A stretch of DNA of 64,000 nt, taken from Helicobacter_F equorum. GTDB taxonomy: Bacteria > Campylobacterota > Campylobacteria > Campylobacterales > Helicobacteraceae. The DNA lies in contig NZ_JBHRZM010000001.1 in NCBI RefSeq assembly GCF_042649585.1, positions 1 to 64,000 of the forward strand. Reading direction: 5' to 3'. Below are positions 8,235-17,644 of the stretch, in pieces (position 1 is the first letter of the stretch; the number at the start of each line of letters is the position of its first letter). The notes under the pieces were generated by a model. It was not told the DNA's origin. It made no database searches and saw only the letters and a program-made list of their open reading frames with translations. Made by a program: the position numbers and the translations under genes.

Positions 8235-8717
8235 ATGCAAAACACACAAGAAAAACAGAAACGATATCGGCCAAATGTCGCAGCAGTGATACTTTCATCA
8301 AAATATCCAAATGAATGTGAATTTTTTATCGCCCAACGCAATGACATAAAGGGTGCATGGCAGTTTCCACAAGGTGGGATTGATGGGAGTGAGAATCCAA
8401 GAGAAGCGCTTTTTCGAGAGTTGGGTGAAGAGATAGGCACAAGTGAGGTAGAAATCATCGCAGAATGTCCACAATGGGTAAAGTATGATTTTCCAGAGAC
8501 TATTAGCAAAAAAATGTATCCATTTGATGGACAGATTCAGAAATATTTCTTGGTGCGATTAAAATCAGGTGCCAAAATCAATCTTATGACCCACACTCCG
8601 GAATTTGATGCGTATAAATTTGTTACCTATAAGGAGATTTTTGAGTATGTTACGCATTTTAAGAAACGTGTTTATAAAAATATTTTAGGATACTTTAAGG
8701 ATGAAGGATTTCTTTAA
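8235..8717 (+). CDS. rppH: RNA pyrophosphohydrolase RppH (Nudix)
   Basis: 160-residue Nudix hydrolase. The Nudix box is complete: GGIDGSENPREALFRELGEE, followed by IGT. The upstream NVAAVILSS and KGAWQFPQGG segments and the trailing KYFLVRLK fit the RppH/NudA group, which removes pyrophosphate from 5'-triphosphorylated mRNA or hydrolyses Ap4A. ATG 8235 is preceded by CAAGGA at 8220-8225. In H. pylori the homologue (nudA/invA) lies close to the hemN-like gene, matching this order. Confidence 0.9.
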   Translation: MQNTQEKQKRYRPNVAAVILSSKYPNECEFFIAQRNDIKGAWQFPQGGIDGSENPREALFRELGEEIGTSEVEIIAECPQWVKYDFPETISKKMYPFDGQIQKYFLVRLKSGAKINLMTHTPEFDAYKFVTYKEIFEYVTHFKKRVYKNILGYFKDEGFL

Positions 8718-8758
8718 GAGCGATTATGAAGTATTTTTCCATATTAGGTGAATTCTGA

Positions 8759-10051
8759 ATGAAAATAGCATATAAAATTGTGTTTTGTGTGTGTTGCGTG
8801 AGTGTATTTGTATCCGCACAAACACTACAAGAATCTAGACAAATTTCATCACGATCCCTTAGTATGGTAGATTCTGTGCATATGATGAGTGTTGATGAAT
8901 TTTTGGAGCGTATAGAGCAAAATTCTATAATGCTTGCCAAATCTCAAGCATATGTAAAATCACTAATTTATGAGGGTAAAGCGGCACGGGCATGGAATAG
9001 TCCATATGCTGATGTAAGTTCTATGCAGGTGCGTTCTCCAAGTGGTGGTAATGAGCTAGAAACAGAAGCATATTTTATGCTAGCACCGCGCTTACCTTGG
9101 GTTAGTAGTATATTGCGCCAAATGTATGAAACACGCTACATACGAGCCCAAAAAAACTATGAGCTTACCAAACGACTTAGTGTGATTAGCATTAAGAGGT
9201 TGTATCTGGATTATCTTGCACAAAAAGAGCAATTTAAGGTTTATGAGGATAGGTTATCGAATGCCAAAGAGCAATTAGATATAGCAAAAGTTCGCTTTGA
9301 TGCAGGAAGAATCTCACGATCGCAGTATTTGTTCTTTCGTAGCGATTTCTTGAGTGTGCAGGTGATGTATGAAAACTCCAAAAAGAATCTAACCAATACT
9401 CTTAATGCCATAAAAGTTGGCCTTGGGATTGTGGATGGTAGCATAGATATTGAAGTGAGTGGATTAATTTTTAGTTACATTACGCTTAGTGATGCGGACA
9501 TAGAATCTAAACTTCAAGATTCGCTTTATTTAGAAATTGTGGCGCTTGATATTGCAGATTATGCCAATAGTGCGAAATTTGCCTCAAGAAGTCGCTTTGA
9601 TTCTGTAGAAATTGGTGCAGGTGCTAATATTGCAGAATCTAACACAGGCGCAGCTTTTAAAGTAAAAATCCCTCTCCCATTGACTACCAAATATGGCAAT
9701 CAAAAAGCAATGTATTTGGCACTCCAAAGTGGTTCTGTGCGAGAGAGTGAGATTTTGAAAAATACTCTGCAAAGCAATGCACACTCATATCTTAAACAAC
9801 TTGAAATGAAAAAAAATGCTATCAGCGTAGCACAGGCAGATGAGGAAAACAAGAAAAATCTTACAGAAATTAGCAAGGTTGGGTATGAGGCTGGAAAAAC
9901 AAGTGTTTTTGAATATTTGCTAGTCAAAAATAATTATTTAGATTCTATGATAGCGACTATCGAAGCAAAGCGCGATTATAACAATACCTTGGCTATGTTA
10001 GAAGAGAGTTTAGCACAGGCGCTCATTTTAGAGAATCTTAATAAAGAGTAA
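8759..10051 (+). CDS. cznC: outer-membrane efflux channel of metal RND pump (TolC/CzcC family)
   Basis: 430 residues with a signal peptide (about 1-20, FCVCCVSVFVSAQ). Long helical segments with periodic K/E/A and two halves separated near residue 225 fit the TolC-like outer-membrane factor fold. It is the first of three tandem genes (channel, adaptor, pump) in the same order as H. pylori cznC-cznB-cznA, which exports cadmium, zinc and nickel. The specificity here is taken from that synteny and is not shown by the channel sequence. Nine bases separate it from the adaptor gene. Confidence 0.78.
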   Translation: MKIAYKIVFCVCCVSVFVSAQTLQESRQISSRSLSMVDSVHMMSVDEFLERIEQNSIMLAKSQAYVKSLIYEGKAARAWNSPYADVSSMQVRSPSGGNELETEAYFMLAPRLPWVSSILRQMYETRYIRAQKNYELTKRLSVISIKRLYLDYLAQKEQFKVYEDRLSNAKEQLDIAKVRFDAGRISRSQYLFFRSDFLSVQVMYENSKKNLTNTLNAIKVGLGIVDGSIDIEVSGLIFSYITLSDADIESKLQDSLYLEIVALDIADYANSAKFASRSRFDSVEIGAGANIAESNTGAAFKVKIPLPLTTKYGNQKAMYLALQSGSVRESEILKNTLQSNAHSYLKQLEMKKNAISVAQADEENKKNLTEISKVGYEAGKTSVFEYLLVKNNYLDSMIATIEAKRDYNNTLAMLEESLAQALILENLNKE

Positions 10052-10060
10052 GGAGAAGGT

Positions 10061-11149
10061 ATGCGAAAAATTGCTCTCATATGTGGTTTGTGTGCTTGTC
10101 TATGGGGCTATGATGAGATCATAATAAACGAAAATGAAATGAAAATCAATGGTATAAAACTCATACATGTAGGCACTAAGGACTTTGACACGCGTGGCAT
10201 ACCTTTTAACGCCGTGATTGATTTTGATGATAAAACTTCTGTGGCGCAGAGTTCAAGCTTTGAAACCGTGGTGGTTAGTATCTATAAGCGTGAAGGGGAG
10301 CGTGTAGAAAAAGGTGATTTAATCTGTGATATTAGCTCCAATGAGCTTAGCACACTCTTTTTTGACTTTACCAACACACGGGAACGGCTTAAAATTGCAT
10401 CAGAAAATGAAAAAAAAGACAAAATGCTTTATGAAAGTGGTGTGATTTCGCGCCGTGAATATCAATTAAGCTACCTTATAATGAATGAATTAAAACTCAA
10501 ATACAACGAAACATTTGCAAAACTTGACTTATTGGGTGTTAGTCGATCATTTATGGAGGGTGGGAAGCAGGGGCGCTATGGTTTTCCTATCGTAGCTAGA
10601 GCATCTGGAGTGCTTTCGGTAGCTCCAAGACAAATAGGGCAAAAAATCAACGCCTTTACACCCTATGTGAGAATCTCCCTCAAAGACAATAGTTTTTTAG
10701 GGCGTATTCGCATACCCGCACATCTTGCGCACACGGTTGAAAAAGGCGATGTGCTTTTGGATCAGTCTGGAAAAAATATCGGCTATATTGATACAATCTC
10801 GGTAGCTATTGATAGAGATACAAACACAATTTTGGCGGTAGCAAAAATCACTGCCAAAGAATACAAAGTCGGCGAAATGGTTGAGGTGTATATCGGTGGC
10901 AATTTACCCCAAAATAGTATGCTTATTCCCTCATCATCAGTGCTAAAGATTGATAATGATTATGTTGTTTTTGTGAGAACTAAAAATGGCTTTTTGCCAA
11001 CCAAAGTCAATGTAACCGAAGAGCGTGATAATAGTTTTGGGATTGCTAAGGGTGTGCTTAAGCCAAATATGCAGATTGCCACAGGATCTATTATTATCCT
11101 GCAAGGTATGCTAAGCGGACTTGGATCAGGTGACGAAAATGCTAACTAG
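10061..11149 (+). CDS. cznB: membrane fusion protein of metal RND pump (HlyD/CzcB family)
   Basis: 362-residue periplasmic adaptor with a signal sequence (about 1-17, ALICGLCACLWG). It links the pump to the outer-membrane channel. The usual order can be followed: a first beta/lipoyl part (VVVSIYKREGERVEKGDLICDI at about 70-90), a short helical hairpin (about 105-155), then IVARASGVLSVAP with the second lipoyl half and a beta-barrel domain. The helical hairpin is short, as in heavy-metal adaptors. TAAGGAGAAGG precedes the ATG. Its last 11 bp overlap the start of the pump gene. Confidence 0.78.
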   Translation: MRKIALICGLCACLWGYDEIIINENEMKINGIKLIHVGTKDFDTRGIPFNAVIDFDDKTSVAQSSSFETVVVSIYKREGERVEKGDLICDISSNELSTLFFDFTNTRERLKIASENEKKDKMLYESGVISRREYQLSYLIMNELKLKYNETFAKLDLLGVSRSFMEGGKQGRYGFPIVARASGVLSVAPRQIGQKINAFTPYVRISLKDNSFLGRIRIPAHLAHTVEKGDVLLDQSGKNIGYIDTISVAIDRDTNTILAVAKITAKEYKVGEMVEVYIGGNLPQNSMLIPSSSVLKIDNDYVVFVRTKNGFLPTKVNVTEERDNSFGIAKGVLKPNMQIATGSIIILQGMLSGLGSGDENAN

Positions 11150-14100
11150 CATTATTGAATTTTCACTCCGACAGCGCTTAATGGTGATCATTTGCGCATG
11201 CGGACTTTTGTTTTTTGGGGCATATAGTTTTTTGACTGTGCCAATTGATGCGTTCCCTGATATTTCCTCTACACAAGTTAAGGTGATTTTGAAAGCACCA
11301 GGTATGGCACCAGAAGAAGTGGAAAATAGGGTGGTGCGACCTTTGGAGTTAGAGCTTTTGGGTTTGCCAAATCAAAAGAGTTTGCGTTCTCTCTCAAAAT
11401 ATGGTTTAGCAGATATTACCATTGATTTTAATGATGGGACGGATATTTATCTTGCACGCAATATGGTGAATGAAAAGCTTACAATGACTATGGCAGATCT
11501 TCCAGCAGAGGTAAGCGGTGGTTTAGCCCCCATTGTTACACCACTTAGTGATATGTTTATGTTTACCATTGAAGGTGATATAAGCGAGGTAGAAAAGCGC
11601 TCCCTCCTTGATTTTACGATCCGTCCAATATTGAGAAATACAAAAGGTGTGGCTGATGTGAATCGGCTTGGTGGTTATGCGAGGGCTATTGCGGTTGTGC
11701 CAGATTTTGATAATATGGCGCGGCTTGGTATCAGTATCTCTCAACTCCAAAGCGCTTTAAGTGCAAATCTCAAAAACGAAGGTGCTGGGCGTGTAGATAG
11801 AGATGGACAGACATTTTTAGTCAAGGTGCAAACCGCTTCACTCACAAGAGAAAAAATTGAGGAAATTCCTGTTATTACTAAAAATGGATTTGTAAAAATT
11901 GGAAACTTTTGTGAAGTGATAGAATCTCATATGACAAGGCTTGGACTTGTAGTGATTGATGGTATAGGGGAGACTACACAAGGGCTTGTGCTTTCACTCA
12001 AAGGCGCAAATGCACGCGATGCAATTGATGGGATCAAACAAAAAATGGAAGAGTTAAAACCAAATCTCCCAGAGGGTGTGGAGTTACGCGTATTTTATGA
12101 TCGCTCACAACTCACACAAAAGGCAGTTAATAATGTTGTAAAAGTTCTTGCCGAAGCCGTGATACTTATTATTATCACACTCTTTTTATTTTTGGGCGAT
12201 GTGCGTGCTGCTGTGGCAGTGAGCGTCATCTTGCCATTATCAATCTCTGTGGCTTTTGTGATGATGAAAGAATATGGATTGTCTGCTAATCTTATGAGTC
12301 TTGGTGGCTTAGCCATCGCTATAGGTATTTTGGTGGATTCTGCGGTGGTAATGGTAGAAAATACTTTTGAGCGTCTTAGCCAAAACAAAAATTCACCCAA
12401 ACTACACACAGTATATCGTGCATGTAAGGAAATTTCGGTTTCAGTCTTTAGTGGGATTTTGATTATTATCATTTTCTTTGTACCACTTTTGACTTTGCAA
12501 GGGTTAGAGGGTAAATTCTTTGTGCCACTTGCCCAAACAATCGTGTTTGCCCTTGTGGGTAGCCTCATATTGTCTATGACCGTCATTCCTGTGGTGAGTT
12601 CTTATGTATTAAAAGTAAAAGATCACAAAGAAACCGCACTTATTGTGTTTTTGCATAAATTATATGATCCATTGCTCAATTTCTCTCTTAATCACTTTAA
12701 GATAGTTTTTTTAAGTGCCATTGCATTTTTGGTCTTTTCTCTCTCGATTTTTCCTTACATAGGGACAGCTTTTATGCCTACATTGAATGAAGGTGATATA
12801 GTGGTAAATATTGAGGGTCCTCCATCTATTTCTTTGGAGCAAAATAAAGAAATTATGCTTTCTCTTCAAGAGCAACTTTTAGAGCGTGTGCCAGATATTA
12901 AAAGTGTGGTAACGCGTATAGGAGCTGATGAAGTGGGGTTAGATCCATCAGGTCCAAACCAAAGCGATGCCTTTATCTCTCTTAAAGCCCAAGAAGAATG
13001 GCAGGCTAAAAATCTTGATGAGATTCGCGATCAGATTCGAGAGGTAACCAATGATATGAAAGGAATGAATCTCGCGATTTTGCAGCCTATTGATATGAGA
13101 ATCTCCGAAATGCTTACGGGGGTGCGCGGAGATTTGGCGATAAAAATCTTTGGGACAGAGATTGATAAACTCAATGCATTAAGTGAACAAATTATGGATA
13201 TTTTGAAGGGCATTGATGGAGCACAAGAGACTTTTACTACCTTTAATAAAGGTGTAAATTATCTCCATATCACGCCGTATTCTCCGATAATGGCGAATGT
13301 AGGGATTCCTAGCGATGAGTTTGCAAAGTTTATGAAAAGCTCATTAGAGGGTATTATGGTCGAGTATATTCCACAAGGTGCAGCGCGAATCCCTGTGATT
13401 ATCCGACAAAACAACGAGCTTAGCACAGATATTACGAAATTAAAAAGCTTAGAGATGAGTTCGCAAAATGGCTCACCAATTCCTATTAGCTCGATTGCAG
13501 AGATTGTTGAAGTTGATGGTCCTGTGCAAATCCAAAGAGAGGGTGCGCAACGCTATAATGTTGTTCGCACTAATGTGCGCGATAGAGACTTGGGAGGATT
13601 TGTGCAAGAAGCTCAAGAAAAAATTAGCGCACAAGTTCAGCTTCCAGATGGGTATAGTATTGTCTATGGTGGGCAGTTTGAAAACCAACAACGCGCACTT
13701 AAGCGACTTTCAACCGTGATTCCACTTAGTATCTTGGCAATTTTCTTTATTTTGTTCTTTACTTTTAAATCTATCCCACTTGCACTACTTATTTTGCTTA
13801 ATATCCCATTTGCTGTCACAGGAGGGCTTATTTCACTCTTTGTATCTGGAGAGTATATTTCCGTGCCTGCATCTGTTGGATTTATCGCGCTTTTTGGTAT
13901 TGCTGTGCTTAATGGCGTGGTAATGGTAGGTTATTTCTTGCAGCTTCTTAAACAAGGAAGGACACTAGAGGAATGTGTCGTGATAGGTGCTAGAAGACGC
14001 TTAAGACCTGTGCTTATGACTGCCTGTATCGCTGGGCTTGGACTTGTGCCGATGTTACTTTCAAGCGGTGTGGGTAGTGAAGTCCAAAAACCACTTGCTG

Positions 14101-14195
14101 TCGTGGTGCTTGGAGGGTTGGTAACTTCATCATTCTTAACCCTTGTGATGTTACCGCCACTATTTAGGTTTGTCGTGCGTAAGTTTGGCGTGTAG
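11139..14195 (+). CDS. cznA: heavy-metal efflux RND pump (CznA/CzcA/CusA family)
   Basis: About 1018 residues, 12 predicted membrane helices with two large periplasmic loops; proton-driven antiporter of divalent or monovalent metals. The TM4 segment reads GGLAIAIGILVDSAVVMVEN: the central Asp and the Glu of the heavy-metal RND motif are present, but the first Asp of the CzcA-type DFG pattern is Ala, as in CusA-type pumps. That leaves the metal open; synteny favours the Cd/Zn/Ni exporter CznA. The start is taken at ATG 11139 with GGATCAGG upstream at 11123-11130; TTG 11121 and GTG 11130 are in-frame alternatives. A DUF3240 gene follows, as is frequent for CusA-type operons. Confidence 0.85.
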   Translation: MLTSIIEFSLRQRLMVIICACGLLFFGAYSFLTVPIDAFPDISSTQVKVILKAPGMAPEEVENRVVRPLELELLGLPNQKSLRSLSKYGLADITIDFNDGTDIYLARNMVNEKLTMTMADLPAEVSGGLAPIVTPLSDMFMFTIEGDISEVEKRSLLDFTIRPILRNTKGVADVNRLGGYARAIAVVPDFDNMARLGISISQLQSALSANLKNEGAGRVDRDGQTFLVKVQTASLTREKIEEIPVITKNGFVKIGNFCEVIESHMTRLGLVVIDGIGETTQGLVLSLKGANARDAIDGIKQKMEELKPNLPEGVELRVFYDRSQLTQKAVNNVVKVLAEAVILIIITLFLFLGDVRAAVAVSVILPLSISVAFVMMKEYGLSANLMSLGGLAIAIGILVDSAVVMVENTFERLSQNKNSPKLHTVYRACKEISVSVFSGILIIIIFFVPLLTLQGLEGKFFVPLAQTIVFALVGSLILSMTVIPVVSSYVLKVKDHKETALIVFLHKLYDPLLNFSLNHFKIVFLSAIAFLVFSLSIFPYIGTAFMPTLNEGDIVVNIEGPPSISLEQNKEIMLSLQEQLLERVPDIKSVVTRIGADEVGLDPSGPNQSDAFISLKAQEEWQAKNLDEIRDQIREVTNDMKGMNLAILQPIDMRISEMLTGVRGDLAIKIFGTEIDKLNALSEQIMDILKGIDGAQETFTTFNKGVNYLHITPYSPIMANVGIPSDEFAKFMKSSLEGIMVEYIPQGAARIPVIIRQNNELSTDITKLKSLEMSSQNGSPIPISSIAEIVEVDGPVQIQREGAQRYNVVRTNVRDRDLGGFVQEAQEKISAQVQLPDGYSIVYGGQFENQQRALKRLSTVIPLSILAIFFILFFTFKSIPLALLILLNIPFAVTGGLISLFVSGEYISVPASVGFIALFGIAVLNGVVMVGYFLQLLKQGRTLEECVVIGARRRLRPVLMTACIAGLGLVPMLLSSGVGSEVQKPLAVVVLGGLVTSSFLTLVMLPPLFRFVVRKFGV

Positions 14196-14216
14196 TTTTG
14201 TGATAGAGGAGAGATT

Positions 14217-14513
14217 ATGGATGTGGAAATAGTGCTTGAGATATATTTTAGGTTTAATCTCAAAGATTCTATCGTGGATATGCTTTTAGATGATGGCTTT
14301 GATGATTTCTTTTATCATAGATGTTCTAAATATGCTTCTAGCTCTATGCTTCATAGCTCAATGGAGCAAGTGAGTGGCAGACAAGATTATGGTATGTTTA
14401 AAATTTCTCTTAGCGAAGATAATGCGAAATTTTTAGCCAACAAGCTTTTACAAGCTTTTGGCACAGATGATATTAAAATTTTTAAAAGTGGTATGCAACA
14501 TTACAAGATTTAG
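14217..14513 (+). CDS. DUF3240 family protein, PII-like, linked to metal RND pump
   Basis: 98-residue small cytoplasmic protein. The EQVSGRQ motif at about 50-56, followed by a beta strand and a C-terminal helix, fits DUF3240, a small ferredoxin-like/PII-like family encoded after CusA/CzcA pumps. H. pylori HP0968 occupies the same place by my recollection. A role in sensing metal or tuning the pump is inferred from context only. GAGGAGAG lies before the ATG. Its TAG stop (14511-14513) overlaps the stop of the convergent drug-pump gene, leaving no room for a terminator between them. Confidence 0.72.
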   Translation: MDVEIVLEIYFRFNLKDSIVDMLLDDGFDDFFYHRCSKYASSSMLHSSMEQVSGRQDYGMFKISLSEDNAKFLANKLLQAFGTDDIKIFKSGMQHYKI

Positions 14514-17500
14514 TGTAATTTGCTTTTGATAAATTCACTAAGTCTTGCAAAATATGTCCAAAAGAGAGGGATAAAAAATGTCCCTATGAATGTTGCTACA
14601 AGCATGCCACCAATGACGCCTGTTCCTATGGCATGTCGGCTTGCTGATCCTGCACCGCTACTAATAGCTAGAGGCAATACGCCAATGCTAAATGCTAGAG
14701 ATGTCATCACGATAGGACGGAATCTAAGTCTTGCAGCTTCCACGGCAGATTCTATCATGCCTAAACCTTCTTGTTCGCGTTTATGTTGTGCAAACTCTAC
14801 AATCAAAATTGCATTTTTTGCAGCAAGGGCGATAAGTGTAATAAGTCCAATTTGGAAATAAATATCGTTATTTAATCCACGCAACCAAATGGCTAATGCC
14901 GCCCCAAACACTGCAAATGGCACGGCAGAGATCACTGCAAATGGCATAAGCCAACGCTCATATTGTGCAGCGAGTATCAAAAATACAAAAACCAATCCCA
15001 ACACAAAGGCTATCATACCTGCCCCACTTGTGGCTTTTTCTTGATATGACATACCCGAATACGCAATTGTGTAGCCATCTGGTAAAACTTCTTTTGCGAC
15101 TTCTTCAATCGCTCTAAGGGCATCACCGCTTGAGTATCCATCCGCGGTATTTGCATCACCCATAAGCTTGGCTGCTGGGAAAAGATTGAATCTATCAATA
15201 ATATCGGTATTGACAATGCGTTCAAATTCTACAAGGGAGCTAATAGGCACAAGCTTCCCATCAGTTGATTTCACAAAGGCGCGACCAAAATCTTCAGGAG
15301 CTTCTCTAAATTGGCTTTGGGCTTGCACATAGACTTTATATGTGCGTCCATAGAGATTGAAATCGTTGACATAATAATTACCAAATGTGCTTTGCAAGAC
15401 CGTAAATACATCATTTACATTGACATTAAAGGCTTTTGCCTTTTCTCTATCAAGTGTTACAAAATATTGTGGAATGCTAGTATCTAGCAAGGATCTTGCA
15501 CCCTTTATCTCGGGGCGTTTGTTTGCTTCTGTTACAAGGAGTTTGGCATATGTATCTAAGTCTTTGGCACTACCACCAGTTCTATCTTGTAAATAGATTT
15601 CAAAACCTCCAGCAAGTCCTAAACCATTGATAGCAGGTGGATTCATCACAAAGGTTGTGGCATCAAGTGTTTGGTTAAATGCACCTGTGAGTGTTCCAGC
15701 GACACTAAAAGAATCTTCTCCTTGACCTTTTCTCTCACTCCAATCTTTGAGTTTAACAAATGAAGTAACCGCATGTGTTCTAGGTGCACTTGCAAGCATA
15801 TCAAATCCCTCTATGAGAAAAAATGAACGTACATTGTGGTTATTATGTAAAATTTCTGCCATTTTTGTGGCTTGAGCGTCTGTGTAACTTAGGGCAGTCG
15901 CAGGTGGCAATGACATAAAGGCTATGAGTGTCCCTTTATCCTCTTGTGGGACAAGTCCGCTTGAGAGTTTCCAAAAAAGTCCGCCAGTTAAGCCTACAAA
16001 AACTGCAAACAATGCAAGTAGTAGTAATCCTCTGCGGATAAAATTACTCACACTCAAAGTAAATTTTTCGGTAAGCCAATCAAAAAATACATTGAATTTT
16101 TTTACTATTGCAAATGGTTTAGGTTCTTTTTTCTTGAGGATTAGTGTGCATAATGCAGGAGTAAGTGTTAAGGCTACAAATCCAGAAATGACAACAGAAA
16201 CTACGATTGTAATGGCAAATTGTTTAAAGATTTCCCCTGCAAATCCACCGATAAATGCTACAGGGATAAACACCGCAGAAAGCACAAGCACAATGGCAAT
16301 CACAGGGCTTTGCATTTCGTGCATAGCTTCAATAGTGGCATCTTTTACAGAAATTTCAGGGTGGCTATGCAAGATACGCTCGACATTTTCTATCACAATA
16401 ATTGCATCATCCACAACAATGCCAATCGCAAGCACAAGTCCAAAAAGTGTAAGGAGGTTGATTGAAAATCCTAATGCATACATACCTGCAAAAGCCCCGA
16501 TGATAGACACAGGGATCGCAATGACTGGGATAATAGTCGCGCGGAAATTTTGCAAGAAAAAATACATAATAATAATAACAAGCACAATGGCTTCTATAAA
16601 TGTTTTAATCACTTCCTTAATCGATATACTCACAAAGGTTGTTGTATCGTGTGCTATGCCATATTGTAAGCCTTGTGGAAAGGTTTGTGAGAGTTTTTGC
16701 ATTTTTTCCTCCACCTTTTTTGCCACTTCCATAGCATTTGCTCCAGGTTGCAAATATACTCCAAAGCCCACTGCGCTTTTACCATTGAATTTCTCTCTTA
16801 CATTATAGCTTTCTGATCCAAGCTCAATGGTTGCAATATCTTTTAGTCTTAGACTTGAGCCATCGGAATTAGATCGTATGATAATATTCCCAAATTCTTG
16901 AGGTTTTATAAACCTACCTTGCGTATTGATGGAATAGGTAAAGACAATGTCTTGACGCATTGGTTCTTGTCCAAATTGTCCTACGGCAAATTGCGCATTT
17001 TGTTCTTGAACCACATTCGCGACTTCTGAAGGAGTGAGGTTGTTTTGAGAGAGTTTATTAAGATCTAGCCAGATTCTCATCGAATAATTTTGGGATCTAA
17101 AAGTTGAGGCATCACCTACACCCGGTACCCTTTTTAATTCATCAATGATGTTAATGCTTGCATAGTTAGAGATAAATAAATCATCGTGTGCAGGATTATC
17201 AGAGAAAAGCGTATACACGGTGAGTATTGTAGAGCTACGCTTTCTAACCGTTACTCCTAAGCGTTGGACTTCTTGAGGAAGTTGGCTTAAAACCGCTTGC
17301 ACTCTATTATTGACATTGACTGTTGCCATATCAGGATTGGTATCATTAGAAAAATACACAGTGATAGAAAGCCTACCGCTTGATGAAGATGAAGACTTCA
17401 TATAGAGCATACCTTCTACACCATTAATGCTATTTTCTAGCACACTCGCGACAGTGTTTGAAATAACTTCCGCACTAGCACCAGTATAGTTGGCAGAAAC

Positions 17501-17635
17501 CACCACTTCCACGGGCGTTACTTGTGGATATTCTTCTGCAGGAAGGCTAAAAATTGCTAAAACTCCCACAAGCGTAATAATGATAGAAGTTACTATAGCA
17601 AATACAGGGCGATTAATAAAAAACTTAGAAAACAT
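14510..17635 (-). CDS. cmeB: RND multidrug efflux pump, CmeB/HefC/AcrB type
   Basis: 1041-residue inner-membrane trimeric pump of the HAE-1 family. Proton-relay residues are visible: the adjacent Asp pair in GLVLAIGIVVDDAIIVIEN (TM4) and the TM10 Lys in LAAKNAILIVEFA. The N-terminus FINRPVFAIVTSIIITLVG and the sequence LPAEEYPQVTP are typical of AcrB-like proteins. Substrates would be hydrophobic drugs and bile salts, relevant to enterohepatic life. AGGAGG precedes the ATG, nine bases after the adaptor gene stop. No outer-membrane channel gene follows, unlike Campylobacter cmeABC. Confidence 0.92.
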   Translation of the reverse strand: MFSKFFINRPVFAIVTSIIITLVGVLAIFSLPAEEYPQVTPVEVVVSANYTGASAEVISNTVASVLENSINGVEGMLYMKSSSSSSGRLSITVYFSNDTNPDMATVNVNNRVQAVLSQLPQEVQRLGVTVRKRSSTILTVYTLFSDNPAHDDLFISNYASINIIDELKRVPGVGDASTFRSQNYSMRIWLDLNKLSQNNLTPSEVANVVQEQNAQFAVGQFGQEPMRQDIVFTYSINTQGRFIKPQEFGNIIIRSNSDGSSLRLKDIATIELGSESYNVREKFNGKSAVGFGVYLQPGANAMEVAKKVEEKMQKLSQTFPQGLQYGIAHDTTTFVSISIKEVIKTFIEAIVLVIIIMYFFLQNFRATIIPVIAIPVSIIGAFAGMYALGFSINLLTLFGLVLAIGIVVDDAIIVIENVERILHSHPEISVKDATIEAMHEMQSPVIAIVLVLSAVFIPVAFIGGFAGEIFKQFAITIVVSVVISGFVALTLTPALCTLILKKKEPKPFAIVKKFNVFFDWLTEKFTLSVSNFIRRGLLLLALFAVFVGLTGGLFWKLSSGLVPQEDKGTLIAFMSLPPATALSYTDAQATKMAEILHNNHNVRSFFLIEGFDMLASAPRTHAVTSFVKLKDWSERKGQGEDSFSVAGTLTGAFNQTLDATTFVMNPPAINGLGLAGGFEIYLQDRTGGSAKDLDTYAKLLVTEANKRPEIKGARSLLDTSIPQYFVTLDREKAKAFNVNVNDVFTVLQSTFGNYYVNDFNLYGRTYKVYVQAQSQFREAPEDFGRAFVKSTDGKLVPISSLVEFERIVNTDIIDRFNLFPAAKLMGDANTADGYSSGDALRAIEEVAKEVLPDGYTIAYSGMSYQEKATSGAGMIAFVLGLVFVFLILAAQYERWLMPFAVISAVPFAVFGAALAIWLRGLNNDIYFQIGLITLIALAAKNAILIVEFAQHKREQEGLGMIESAVEAARLRFRPIVMTSLAFSIGVLPLAISSGAGSASRHAIGTGVIGGMLVATFIGTFFIPLFWTYFARLSEFIKSKLH

Positions 17636-17644
17636 TAAAGCCTC

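Noticed and set aside
12095..12586. 163-codon minus-strand frame
   Set aside because: Antisense to cznA membrane segments; composition mirrors the sense strand and no motif is visible.
15924..16808. Long open frame (about 294 codons) on the plus strand
   Set aside because: It lies wholly antisense to the certain cmeB gene, has a Ser/Thr/Lys-rich composition typical of antisense frames and no Shine-Dalgarno or domain.
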